The translations under genes were made by a program, and so were the position numbers. This document shows, piece after piece, positions 26,163 through 34,317 of a DNA stretch of 43,243 nucleotides (position 1 is the stretch's first letter; the number at the start of each line of letters is the position of its first letter). The DNA is taken from the NCBI GenBank assembly GCA_017512025.1, contig JAFWHH010000005.1, positions 1 to 43,243 of the forward strand, given 5' to 3'. Below the pieces are notes generated by a model. That model did not search any database. It saw only the letters and a program-made list of their open reading frames with translations, and had not been told where the DNA came from. Source of the stretch: Clostridia bacterium. GTDB taxonomy: Bacteria; Bacillota; Clostridia; TANB77; CAG-508.

Positions 26163-27527
26163 TTATTTTCCTAAACAGAATTTTGAAAAAATTTCATTAA
26201 TAATATCTTCTGTTATATCATCACCTGTTATTTTTCCTAAATCAGATAAAACTTGTTTTAAATAAATTTCTATTATATCAACTGGCATATTATTATTAAT
26301 TGTATCTCTAGTTTGATTAATACTATTTATTGCCTCATCAATTTGATTCTTATGTCTAATATTAGTTAATATCTCTCCATCATCAATTTCAATATCATTT
26401 ATTTGATACATATCTGATATAGATTTATACAATTCTTCTATATTATCACCATTTTTAGCAGAAATTTTAATTATTTTCTTATTACAATTAATAATATTCT
26501 CATCTTTATCTAATAAAGTTTCTTGTAAATCTATTTTATTTAATAGAATAATAGCATTTTTATTCTTTATTAGTTGTAATATCTCTACATCGTCTTTTTC
26601 TAGAGCTTTTGTTCCATCAAATATAGCAATTACAAGTTCTGCCTCGTCTATTAATTTCTTTGATTTTTTTACACCAATTTGTTCAATTTCATCGTTTGTA
26701 TCACGGATACCTGCAGTATCTATTAATTTTAATGTAATACCTTCAATTGTTACAAACTCTTCAATTGTATCTCTTGTTGTTCCTTGTGTCTCACTAACAA
26801 TAGCACGTTCTTCATTTAATATTGTATTTAATAAAGAGGATTTTCCTGCGTTTGGCTTACCTATAATAGCGGTTTTAATGCCTTCTCTTAATACTTTTCC
26901 ATTCTTAAATGAATCGCTTATTTTCTTTAAATCACTTTCAATTAAATCTAAAGAATTTAATATTTTGTTATTTGTTGTTTCCTCTATATCATACTCAGGA
27001 TAGTCAATTGAAGCCTCTACATCGGCCATCAAATCAAGTAATCTACCTTTTATATTGTTAATATTTTTAGATAATCTTCCCTCTAATTGATTAATAGAAG
27101 CTTTAGCTTCTTTATCACTTTTAGAATTAATCAAATCAATAACAGACTCAGCTTGAACAAGATCTATTCTACCATTTAAGAAAGCTCTCTTAGTAAATTC
27201 GCCTGGTTCAGCCATTTGAGCTCCATTTTTTAAACATAATTCAAGTATTTTTCTTTCAACAACAATACCTCCATGAGAGTTGATTTCACACATATTTTCG
27301 GTTGTATAGCTCTTTGGAGCATAAAAATAAGATACTAATACTTCATCAATTATTTCATCATTTTCATCAATAATATGTCCATATTTAATGCTGTATCCCT
27401 TGGCTTCACTTGGGTTTATTGGTTTAAATATTTTGTTTAGTATTTCAAAACAATCCTTGCCGCTCATTCTAATAATTCCAACTCCACCATTGCCTGTAGC
27501 GGTTGATATAGCTGCTATTACGTCCAT
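26163..27527 (-). CDS. mnmE: tRNA modification GTPase MnmE (TrmE)
   Basis: The 454-aa GTPase partners MnmG in U34 tRNA modification. Visible parts are the N-terminal tetrahydrofolate-binding domain (DVIAAISTATGNGGVGIIRMSG), the G domain with P-loop GKPNAGKSSLLN, the switch region TQGTTRDTIEE, DTAGIRD and NKID, and the C-terminal FCLGK, which retains the catalytic cysteine. The start is ATG 27527, right behind AGGAGG. A long-loop hairpin upstream separates it from jag. Confidence 0.97.
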   Translation of the reverse strand: MDVIAAISTATGNGGVGIIRMSGKDCFEILNKIFKPINPSEAKGYSIKYGHIIDENDEIIDEVLVSYFYAPKSYTTENMCEINSHGGIVVERKILELCLKNGAQMAEPGEFTKRAFLNGRIDLVQAESVIDLINSKSDKEAKASINQLEGRLSKNINNIKGRLLDLMADVEASIDYPEYDIEETTNNKILNSLDLIESDLKKISDSFKNGKVLREGIKTAIIGKPNAGKSSLLNTILNEERAIVSETQGTTRDTIEEFVTIEGITLKLIDTAGIRDTNDEIEQIGVKKSKKLIDEAELVIAIFDGTKALEKDDVEILQLIKNKNAIILLNKIDLQETLLDKDENIINCNKKIIKISAKNGDNIEELYKSISDMYQINDIEIDDGEILTNIRHKNQIDEAINSINQTRDTINNNMPVDIIEIYLKQVLSDLGKITGDDITEDIINEIFSKFCLGK

Positions 27528-27550
27528 TTTTCCTCCTTTACCAAATAAAA

Positions 27551-27601
27551 AAGTCAAAGTTAGATTGTATAATATTATATACTAAAATCGAACTTTGACT
27601 T
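27551..27601 (-). terminator. Long-loop terminator between jag and mnmE
   Basis: Perfect 11-bp stem 27551-27561 / 27591-27601 around a 29-nt AT-rich loop, followed on the minus strand by a T run. The loop has TATAAT-like elements that could serve as the mnmE -10, but no matching -35 is clear. Confidence 0.75.
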
Positions 27602-27609
27602 CTGATTTT

Positions 27610-28326
27610 TTAATTATTTACTTTTTCAATTACTATTCTTCTATTAGGCTCTTCACCGATGCTGTGAGTTCTAATGTTTTTATTATCTTGTAGCTTGCTA
27701 TGTATTATTTTTCTCTCATATGCATTCATCGGCTCAAGTGTAATAGGTTTATTGTTTTTAAGTACTGTTTTTGATATTTTAACTGCTAATTCTTCTAAAG
27801 CTTTTTCTCTTTTAACTTTATAATTATCGATATTTAAGTATACTTTTACTCTATTATCATTGTTTTTATTAGCTATAGAAGTAAGAAGTGTTTGCATTGC
27901 ATTTAATGTTTCACCTCTATATCCAATTAAAACACCAGATTCCATACCATCAATATTTACTAATATATTTGAATCTTCAACATCAACAGTATATGTGTGT
28001 GTATCATCAATCTTTGATAAGAACTCATTTAGGAAACTGTTAATGTTACCTTTGATTCTATATAATTCTTCATCACTAATCTCAACTTTTATATGAGGTT
28101 TTTCATGAAATTCTTTGTGAGCATCATTGTTTTCATTAACAATCGTTTCATCTTTCATTGTTAACTCAACCTTCACAACTCTAGGTGCTAGAATGTCAAA
28201 GAAACTTCTTTTTTCTTGCTCTAACACTTTTATGTCAACATTGTTTTTAGTTGTTTTTAATTCTTTTAACCCTTTTTCTATTGCTTCATTTGTTGTTTTT
28301 CCTTCGGAAATAATTGTTTTAGGCAT
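27610..28326 (-). CDS. jag: RNA-binding protein KhpB/Jag (SpoIIIJ-associated)
   Basis: The 238-aa protein has an N-terminal Jag_N domain (TIISEGKTTNEAIEKGLKEL), a KH domain with the GYRG loop (SGVLIGYRGETLNAMQTLL), and a C-terminal R3H region (NAYERKIIHSKLQ ... IGEEPNRRIVI). KhpB with KhpA is an RNA chaperone affecting cell-wall and division genes. I start at ATG 28326, behind AAGGAGG; the yidC stop at 28319-28321 overlaps this start by 8 nt, which implies translational coupling. The GYRG loop keeps both glycines. Confidence 0.93.
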   Translation of the reverse strand: MPKTIISEGKTTNEAIEKGLKELKTTKNNVDIKVLEQEKRSFFDILAPRVVKVELTMKDETIVNENNDAHKEFHEKPHIKVEISDEELYRIKGNINSFLNEFLSKIDDTHTYTVDVEDSNILVNIDGMESGVLIGYRGETLNAMQTLLTSIANKNNDNRVKVYLNIDNYKVKREKALEELAVKISKTVLKNNKPITLEPMNAYERKIIHSKLQDNKNIRTHSIGEEPNRRIVIEKVNN

Positions 28327-29170
28327 CTTCTTTATCCTCCTTAGAATCAACATATTTTGTAATTGCTATTCTTTCAATAATCATCAATAAATTGCTTACA
28401 AACCAGTATAGTGCAAGACCAAGCGGAGCAATAAAAGCAATTGATACAGCCATAATTGGTGTGATCAAAGACATACTTTTATTCATTTGCTCACTCATAT
28501 CAGGCTCTTCTGATTTTGTTTTTTCGGTTCCATCTCCAAGAGCTTTTCTTTTATTTTTCTTCTTATTAGTCATAAATCTCATTGAAACAATTGAAGAAAC
28601 AATATAAAGAGCTGGAATAATATAAACTCTATAATCATTTAAGTTTTGTCCTGGAACTTTACTTAAGTCTAATCCTAAGAAATTCATATTAATCCTAACA
28701 CTCTCATCTTGAGCTGATTTTTTATCAATAATCTCAATTTCATAGTAATTAGATATTTTATTGTTACCATTTTCTTGCATGATTTCATTCTTATAACCTT
28801 CAATAATACCTGAATCAATTTTTTTCATGTAAGTTAAAGGTTTACTAATTAACCAGAATACAGAAAGAATAATAACTAATTGCAATATTGCACTTAAACA
28901 GCCAGAAAAAGGACTGATGTTTTCACTTTTATAGAGTTCCATAACCTCTTTTTGCATTTGATTTTGGTCGTTTTTATACTTAAACTGAATTTCTTTTATC
29001 TTTCCCTGAAGTTCAGTACTTTTCTTCATTGATTTTTGTTGTTTATAAGTAATTGGTAAAATTACTACTCTTATTAATAATGTAAACAAAATAATAGCTA
29101 AACCATAATTTTGACCAACAACGTTATATAACCAATTCAGAACATATCCAAAATAGTTCGAAAAAATCAT
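28319..29170 (-). CDS. yidC: Membrane protein insertase YidC/OxaA (SpoIIIJ type)
   Basis: The 283-aa protein inserts membrane proteins alone or with Sec. It begins with a membrane helix (NYFGYVLNWLYNVVGQ), has the conserved arginine of the hydrophilic groove in LFTLLIRVVILPITYKQQ, and four further hydrophobic segments ending with ISFALYWFVSN-like LALYWFVSNLLMIIERIAI. A long hydrophilic loop lies around residues 155-210. No lipoprotein box is visible. It sits between yidD and jag as in most Firmicutes; SpoIIIJ members also serve forespore engulfment. Confidence 0.95.
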   Translation of the reverse strand: MIFSNYFGYVLNWLYNVVGQNYGLAIILFTLLIRVVILPITYKQQKSMKKSTELQGKIKEIQFKYKNDQNQMQKEVMELYKSENISPFSGCLSAILQLVIILSVFWLISKPLTYMKKIDSGIIEGYKNEIMQENGNNKISNYYEIEIIDKKSAQDESVRINMNFLGLDLSKVPGQNLNDYRVYIIPALYIVSSIVSMRFMTNKKKNKRKALGDGTEKTKSEEPDMSEQMNKSMSLITPIMAVSIAFIAPLGLALYWFVSNLLMIIERIAITKYVDSKEDKEDA

Positions 29171-29186
29171 AACTTAATATTCCTCC

Positions 29187-29405
29187 TTATTTTAATGGGT
29201 CATATCCACCTTTTGAAAAGGGATTACATCTTAATATTCTTTTTATTGTATGAAAAGAACCTTTAACAAAACCATATTTTTCAAAAGCCTGAATAGCATA
29301 TTCTGAGCAAGTAGGATAGTACTTACAATGATATCCTCTTGCTGAAATAATGGGAGAAATCCTTTTTTTATATAACTTTATTAAATAAATAGTTATTTTC
29401 TTCAT
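29187..29405 (-). CDS. yidD: Membrane protein insertion efficiency factor YidD
   Basis: The 72-aa protein has the family hallmark YHCKYYPTCSEYAIQAFEKYG, with paired cysteines, and the RILRCNPFSKGGYDP end. It is a small peripheral membrane protein that assists YidC. ATG 29405 follows the rnpA stop (29407-29409) after one base, so it is translated by coupling; the upstream in-frame ATGs overlap rnpA. It precedes yidC by 16 nt. Confidence 0.95.
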   Translation of the reverse strand: MKKITIYLIKLYKKRISPIISARGYHCKYYPTCSEYAIQAFEKYGFVKGSFHTIKRILRCNPFSKGGYDPLK

Positions 29406-29406
29406 T

Positions 29407-29745
29407 TTACACCATATTTGCTTTATCAAATAATTCTAATATTTCATTATGAATTATGTTGAAATTCACTTCATTAATATCTGCATTTTTATTCCACATA
29501 AAAACAATATCCTTACCTTTTTGAATATTATTTTTTTCGATTCTATAGCTTTCTCTGATAAGTCTTTTTATTCGGTTTCTCCTTACGGCTTTGCCGATTT
29601 TAGTACTTACAGCTATACCAATATAATTTTCATTTTTATTGTTGTTTTTAATATACATAACTACATGACGTGAAATATAGAATTTTCCTTTTGATAAAAC
29701 GTTTTTAAACTCATAATTCTTTTTTAGTGTTTTTATTTTTCTCAT
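29407..29745 (-). CDS. rnpA: Ribonuclease P protein component
   Basis: The 112-aa basic protein binds the RNA subunit of RNase P to process tRNA 5' ends. The start region RKIKTLKKNYEFKNVLSKGK and the RNR motif region AVRRNRIKRLIRESYR are visible. ATG 29745 gives the usual N-terminus. An in-frame TTG at 29757 would be better placed for the GGAAAG site, so the true start is uncertain by four codons. It sits between rpmH and yidD in the conserved block. Confidence 0.94.
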   Translation of the reverse strand: MRKIKTLKKNYEFKNVLSKGKFYISRHVVMYIKNNNKNENYIGIAVSTKIGKAVRRNRIKRLIRESYRIEKNNIQKGKDIVFMWNKNADINEVNFNIIHNEILELFDKANMV

Positions 29746-29779
29746 AAAAAAATTCAATCTTTCCTTTATTTTAAAAAAG

Positions 29780-29798
29780 AACCAACTATAACTGGTTC
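29780..29798 (-). terminator. Partial terminator or attenuator behind rpmH
   Basis: Stem 29780-29785 / 29793-29798 (GAACCA/TGGTTC) followed on the minus strand by a six-base T run. It would lower read-through from rpmH into rnpA. Confidence 0.65.
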
Positions 29799-29805
29799 CA
29801 TTTTA

Positions 29806-29940
29806 CTAAGCACTTAATTTAGCTCTACCTTTAGCACGTCTAGCTTTAATTACATTTCTTCCAGATCTTGTGCTCATTCTCTTTAAAAATCCATGTTCTT
29901 TTTTCATTTGTCTGTTTTTAGGTTGGAATGTTCTCTTCAT
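29806..29940 (-). CDS. rpmH: 50S ribosomal protein L34
   Basis: The 44-aa product is a complete L34: it begins [20 protein letters not shown], continues with [19 protein letters not shown] and ends KLSA before TAG at 29806-29808. L34 is a small, very basic protein of the large ribosomal subunit. An AGGAGG is 10 nt before ATG 29940. This short gene is first in the rpmH-rnpA-yidD-yidC-jag run and is divergent from dnaA, the classic origin landmark. Confidence 0.98.
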   Translation of the reverse strand: MKRTFQPKNRQMKKEHGFLKRMSTRSGRNVIKARRAKGRAKLSA

Positions 29941-30009
29941 CTATTTAGCACCTCCTAGTATATATCTTATTTATATAATAATTTCCTTAAATTATTTATG
30001 AACGTTACA

Positions 30010-30039
30010 ATTATACAACCGTTCAATGCCTTATGTCAA
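30010..30039 (-). promoter_or_regulatory. Promoter of the rpmH operon
   Basis: On the minus strand a perfect TTGACA (30034-30039) is 18 nt from a perfect TATAAT (30010-30015). Confidence 0.88.
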
Positions 30040-30077
30040 TAGCTAATTTGAATTTTCAAAATATTTTATATTTTTTA

Positions 30078-30107
30078 TTGACTATTATCAACATGTTTTG
30101 ATATTAT
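30078..30107 (+). promoter_or_regulatory. dnaA promoter, overlapping a DnaA box
   Basis: TTGACT (30078-30083) and TATTAT (30102-30107), spacing 18. A TTATCAACA box at 30085-30093 lies in the spacer, a position suited to autoregulation of dnaA by DnaA. Confidence 0.75.
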
Positions 30108-30219
30108 ATACAAAAAGATAGGGAATACTGGTTTTGGAAGATTTTTTCACGGTTGTTTTTATCAAGTTATCCACAGTTTGTGGACATTTATCAACATATG
30201 TGGATAACTCTGTGGATAA
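30085..30219. other. oriC part 1: DnaA-box cluster upstream of dnaA
   Basis: DnaA boxes (consensus TTATCCACA) are at 30085-30093 (TTATCAACA), 30167-30175 (perfect), 30179-30187 (weak, reverse), 30188-30196 (TTATCAACA), and 30199-30207 and 30211-30219 (both perfect, reverse). This is the upstream half of a bipartite origin. The gap 29941-30253 holds only this cluster, the two divergent promoters and the dnaA ribosome site. Confidence 0.92.
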
Positions 30220-30253
30220 CTTTCAAAACTTTAATTTTGGAAGGATTTGAGAA

Positions 30254-31588
30254 ATGATGCAGAATGAGTTAAACGAACTTTTAACAAAAGCAAAAGAATT
30301 ATTAAAAGATGAAACAACAAAGATATCTTATGAAACATGGATAAAAGATTTAGAAATCCAAAGTTTTGATAATAATAATGTTGTATTAGTTACCTCTACA
30401 TCTTATAAGAAAGATTCTATTCAATCTAGATATGGAGATTTATTAACTAATACTTTTAATTTCATAACAAACAAAGATTGTGTTGTTTCTATTGTTTCAA
30501 AAGAAGAAATGTCATCAACACCAGAGCAAAGCTTTCCTGTAGAATCATCTTACAGTAATTCAAATCCTACATTAAATCCGAAATATACATTTGATTCTTT
30601 TGTTGTTGGAAATAATAATAGATTTGCACATGCAGCAGCTCTTGCTGTAGCTGAAGCGCCAGCAACATCATATAATCCATTATTTATATATGGAGGAGTT
30701 GGATTAGGAAAAACTCACTTAATGCATGCAATTGGTAATTCTATATTAAGAAAGAATAAGAATTCTAATATATTATATGTAACATCTGAGAAATTCACCA
30801 ATCAACTTATCAACTCAATTAAAGATAATACAAGCGCTCAATTTAGAGATAAATATAGAAATATAGATGTATTATTAATAGACGATATTCAATTTATTGC
30901 CGGAAAAGAGCGTATTCAAGAAGAGTTTTTCCACACATTCAACACATTACACGAAAGTGGAAAACAAATTATTTTATCTAGTGATAAACCACCAAAAGAT
31001 ATACCTTTATTAGAAGATAGATTAAAATCAAGATTTGAATGGGGGTTAATAGCTGACATATCAAATCCAGATTATGAAACACGTTTAGCTATATTAAGAA
31101 AGAAAGCTCAACTTGATAATATCATTGTGGATGATGAAATACTTTCAAATATAGCAACAAGAATAGATTCTAATATAAGAGAATTAGAAGGTACATTAAA
31201 TAAATTAATAGCAACATCATCATTAACTAATAGTCCAATAACCAAAGAGATGGCTGAAAGAGCAATTAATGATATTGTTGCACAACAAGAAAAAGTAATA
31301 TCTTCAGAATTTATACAAGATACTGTAGCCAAGTATTTTAATATAAGTGCTAAAGATTTAAGAGGATCAAAAAGATCAAATGATATTGCTTTTCCAAGAC
31401 AAATTGCTATGTATTTATGTAGAAATGTTGCTCAAATGTCTCTACCTCAAATAGGAAAGGACTTTGGGAAAAGAGATCATACAACAGTAATGCATGCATG
31501 TAACAAAATCGAATCAGATATAAAAGAAAATTCAAATACAAAATTAATTGTGGAAAGTGTGAAAAACATTTTATTAGACGATAAATAG
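30254..31588 (+). CDS. dnaA: Chromosomal replication initiator DnaA
   Basis: The 444-aa AAA+ ATPase binds the DnaA boxes on both sides of its own gene and unwinds oriC. Domain I is at the N-terminus, and a linker runs to about residue 110. Domain III has Walker A GGVGLGKTHLMHA and Walker B VLLIDDIQFIAGKE. Domain IV carries the DNA-binding signature DHTTVMHACNKIE near the C-terminus. GGAAGG precedes ATG 30254 by 8 nt; a second ATG follows directly. The promoter has a box inside it, suggesting self-control. Confidence 0.98.
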   Translation: MMQNELNELLTKAKELLKDETTKISYETWIKDLEIQSFDNNNVVLVTSTSYKKDSIQSRYGDLLTNTFNFITNKDCVVSIVSKEEMSSTPEQSFPVESSYSNSNPTLNPKYTFDSFVVGNNNRFAHAAALAVAEAPATSYNPLFIYGGVGLGKTHLMHAIGNSILRKNKNSNILYVTSEKFTNQLINSIKDNTSAQFRDKYRNIDVLLIDDIQFIAGKERIQEEFFHTFNTLHESGKQIILSSDKPPKDIPLLEDRLKSRFEWGLIADISNPDYETRLAILRKKAQLDNIIVDDEILSNIATRIDSNIRELEGTLNKLIATSSLTNSPITKEMAERAINDIVAQQEKVISSEFIQDTVAKYFNISAKDLRGSKRSNDIAFPRQIAMYLCRNVAQMSLPQIGKDFGKRDHTTVMHACNKIESDIKENSNTKLIVESVKNILLDDK

Positions 31589-31678
31589 TATCATATCAAT
31601 AAAAAAAGAACATCTATGCAAAAGTATGTTCTAGAGAGCAAAAAACCTCTATCTAGCCCTACGGAAGCAATAGATGAG

Positions 31679-31844
31679 ATATCCACAGGGTGGTGTGGAA
31701 AGTGTGTGGAAAAGTTGTGGATAAATTGGTTTTCCACATATTGATTTTTTTACTGTGGATAAGTTATATACTTTTCCACAAAATTATCAACATGAAAAAA
31801 CCTAGGGATTATGGTTATACACAGAGTTATCCACATAATCCACA
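31679..31844. other. oriC part 2: DnaA-box cluster between dnaA and dnaN
   Basis: Perfect or near-perfect boxes: 31679-31687, 31705-31713 (reverse), 31716-31724 (reverse, perfect), 31730-31738, 31754-31762 (reverse, perfect), 31772-31780, 31784-31792, 31815-31823, 31827-31835 (perfect) and 31836-31844. Several weaker TGTGG units lie between. The stretch 31589-31678 before it has a small hairpin (31608-31633) and no gene. Together with 30085-30219 this makes a bipartite origin flanking dnaA. Confidence 0.93.
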
Positions 31845-31848
31845 GTAC

Positions 31849-31890
31849 CTACTACTACTACTACTAAATATATTTATTTATTATTAATAA
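31849..31890. other. DnaA-trio element and unwinding region of oriC
   Basis: Six uninterrupted CTA triplets (31849-31866) follow the last two DnaA boxes after a 4-nt spacer; the bottom strand reads as 3'-GAT repeats, the DnaA-trio form. A run of only A and T with few exceptions continues to about 31890, which is the likely duplex-unwinding element. It ends at the dnaN ribosome site. Confidence 0.88.
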
Positions 31891-31903
31891 GGAGATGTTG
31901 AAA

Positions 31904-33019
31904 ATGAAAATTATTTGTGAAAAAGAAAACATTATTAAAGCACTTAATTCCGTAACGAAAGCAGTAGCTTCTAAACCAAATAATCCTATATTAGAAGGAA
32001 TACTTATTCAAACAAATAATAATGAAGTAAAATTAACAACCTATGATTTAGAAATAGGAATAGAATATATAATAAGTTGTGATGTAAAAGAAGAAGGAGC
32101 AATAGTAATTAACGCTACAATGTTTAGTGAAATTATAAGAAAACTTCCTAATACAGAAATTTCAATATCTGTTAATGATAACAATTTATTAGTAATAGAA
32201 TGTGAAGGATCATTATATAAATTAGCAACTATGAACCCTAATGAGTTTCCTGAATTACCACAAATTAATATAGAAAACTCTATTCAAATAGAACAAAACA
32301 CATTAAAAGAAATGATTAGAAGAACAATATTTGCTGTAAGTACTGAAGAAAATAGACCAATATTTACAGGATGTTTATTTGAAATTGTTAATAACAAATT
32401 AAATGTAGTAGCAGTTGATGGTTTTAGATTAGCTTGGAAAAGTAAGTATCTACAATCTAAAGTTAATGATTTTAAAGCTGTTATTCCAGGTAGAACATTA
32501 AATGAAATTAATAAGATATTAGCAGATTCATTCGAGATGATAACAATAGGAGTTGCTAAAAACCAAGCTCTTTTCGAATTGGAAAACTGTAAAATAGTAA
32601 CAAGATTATTAGATGGAGAATTTTTAAATTATTCAAGCGTTATTCCTGAAACATGGGAGACAAGAATTAGAGTTAATAGAATTAATTTATTAAATTGTTT
32701 TGAAAGAATATCTTTAATTTCTTCATCAAGTATGGAAAGAGAAAAGAAATATCCAGTAAAAGTTTCTATAGATATAGGAAAGATTATTATATCATGTACT
32801 AACCAAACAGGTGATGCTAAAGAAGAAATGATGGTTTCTACAGAAGGTAAAAATCTTGAAGTTGGATTTAATCCAAAATATTTCTTAGATGCTTGTAGAT
32901 GTATTGATGATGAAGAGATATTTATTGATTTTGGAACAAGTATTTCACCAAGTATTATAAGACCAATTGATGAAGGTGACTATGTTTATATGATTTTACC
33001 TATTAGAATGAAAGAATAA
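31904..33019 (+). CDS. dnaN: DNA polymerase III beta subunit (sliding clamp)
   Basis: The 371-aa clamp forms a ring around DNA and tethers polymerase III. The sequence has the three-fold repeat pattern of the family (FSEIIRKLP near residue 75, MIRRTIFAVSTEENRPIFTG near 132-150, and the C-terminal YVYMILPIRMKE). I start at ATG 31904, 9 nt behind AAGGAG (31889-31894); the in-frame ATG at 31895 would touch the ribosome site. The usual S4-domain gene (yaaA) does not follow; recF comes next. Confidence 0.97.
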   Translation: MKIICEKENIIKALNSVTKAVASKPNNPILEGILIQTNNNEVKLTTYDLEIGIEYIISCDVKEEGAIVINATMFSEIIRKLPNTEISISVNDNNLLVIECEGSLYKLATMNPNEFPELPQINIENSIQIEQNTLKEMIRRTIFAVSTEENRPIFTGCLFEIVNNKLNVVAVDGFRLAWKSKYLQSKVNDFKAVIPGRTLNEINKILADSFEMITIGVAKNQALFELENCKIVTRLLDGEFLNYSSVIPETWETRIRVNRINLLNCFERISLISSSSMEREKKYPVKVSIDIGKIIISCTNQTGDAKEEMMVSTEGKNLEVGFNPKYFLDACRCIDDEEIFIDFGTSISPSIIRPIDEGDYVYMILPIRMKE

Positions 33020-33026
33020 AAAATAG

Positions 33027-33035
33027 TTATCCACA
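33027..33035 (+). promoter_or_regulatory. Isolated perfect DnaA box between dnaN and recF
   Basis: A consensus TTATCCACA lies in the 29-nt gap between the two genes, 14 nt before the recF start. Confidence 0.6.
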
Positions 33036-33048
33036 AAAGAGGCACAAT

Positions 33049-34122
33049 ATGTTAATAACTAATTTGAAAATTAAGAATTTTAGAAATTATGAAGAATTAA
33101 ATTTAAACTTTAATAATAATATTAATATTTTTTATGGCCACAATGCGCAAGGTAAAACTAATATTATTGAATCTATTTTTTTGTGTGCAATAGGTAAATC
33201 ATTTAGGACAAATAAAGATAAAGAATTAATTAAATTTAATGAAGAATTTTTAAATATTGAAATTAATTATGAAAAAAGTGATAGAGACGGAAAAATAAAA
33301 ATAGATATTTCTGATAAAAAAGACATTTATTTAAATGGAATAAAAACAAAAAAATTAAGTGAGTTGGTTGGAAAAATAAATGTTGTTTTATTTACTCCTG
33401 ACGATATTAATATCTTAAAAGATGGTCCTAAAATGAGACGTAGATTTTTAGATATTATGATTTCTCAATTAAGACCAAATTATATTTATTGTTTAAATAT
33501 GTATGCAAAAACTTTAGAACAAAGAAATATTTATTTAAAACAAATTAAATTTGAAAACAAAAATCCAGAAATGCTTGATGTATGGGATTTAAAATTAGCA
33601 GAATTTGGAGAAAAAATATTTAATTATAGAAGAGAATTTATTGAAAAAATTAAAAACAAAATAAATTTAATTCATAAAAATATTACTAATAATAATGAAG
33701 AAATAAAAATAGAATATATTTCAGATTTTAAAAATAAAGAAAATTTTTATTCTTCATTGAAAGAAAATAAAAAAATTGATATAATGAGGGGAGCCACTAC
33801 TAAGGGAATTCATAGAGATGATTTTATTATTTATTTAAATAATAATAATGTTAGTATTTATGGATCTCAGGGGCAAAATAGAACTGCAATTTTATCATTA
33901 AAAATGTCAGAACTTCAAGTTATAAAAGATGAAATTGGAGAAAATCCAATATTATTATTAGATGATTTTATGTCTGAGTTAGATGAAAATCGTAGAAATA
34001 ATTTTTTAAGTAATATTGGAGATACTCAAGTATTTGTTACATGTACAGACATATTAAAATTAAATAATATAGATAGTAATATTTATCATGTAATAAATGG
34101 AAAAATAAATAAAGAAAAATAA
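33049..34122 (+). CDS. recF: DNA replication and repair protein RecF
   Basis: The 357-aa SMC-like ATPase loads RecA at gapped DNA. Walker A is at residues 30-37 (GHNAQGKTNI), the signature-like segment YGSQGQNRTAILSLKM near 280, and Walker B LLLDDFMSELDENRR near 303. GAGG is 6 nt before ATG 33049. Base use is extreme even for this genome, with long runs of AAT, ATT and AAA codons. It lies 29 nt behind dnaN and ends at a terminator. Confidence 0.96.
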   Translation: MLITNLKIKNFRNYEELNLNFNNNINIFYGHNAQGKTNIIESIFLCAIGKSFRTNKDKELIKFNEEFLNIEINYEKSDRDGKIKIDISDKKDIYLNGIKTKKLSELVGKINVVLFTPDDINILKDGPKMRRRFLDIMISQLRPNYIYCLNMYAKTLEQRNIYLKQIKFENKNPEMLDVWDLKLAEFGEKIFNYRREFIEKIKNKINLIHKNITNNNEEIKIEYISDFKNKENFYSSLKENKKIDIMRGATTKGIHRDDFIIYLNNNNVSIYGSQGQNRTAILSLKMSELQVIKDEIGENPILLLDDFMSELDENRRNNFLSNIGDTQVFVTCTDILKLNNIDSNIYHVINGKINKEK

Positions 34123-34255
34123 TTATTAAAATAATTATATTATTTATTAAGAAGAAAATAGTATTTTTTTATTTAATTAATTATTTCTTTTACAAGGGAA
34201 TACTGAATAAAAAATATATTAAATAAATAAAAAAATAAATAAAAAATTGCTTATA

Positions 34256-34286
34256 AAAAAATAGAAAAAATTAATCTATTTTTTAT
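34256..34286 (+). terminator. Terminator of recF
   Basis: Perfect 10-bp stem 34256-34265 / 34275-34284 with a T-run end. The gap 34123-34317 is otherwise A/T sequence; TATAAT at 34289-34294 may be the gyrB -10, with no clear -35. Confidence 0.65.
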
Positions 34287-34317
34287 TATATAATATTCAA
34301 TGAAAGGAATGAATAAA

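Noticed and set aside
21552..26200. Canonical parS site near parAB
   Set aside because: I searched by eye for TGTTTCACGTGAAACA and close variants; partial matches such as the one near 23963 fit only the left half.
30120..34205. Shared 11-mer AGGGAATACTG upstream of dnaA (30120-30130) and gyrB (34195-34205)
   Set aside because: Tempting as a common regulatory site, but a near copy also occurs inside mnmG (near 25492) and positions relative to the promoters differ, so chance is likely.
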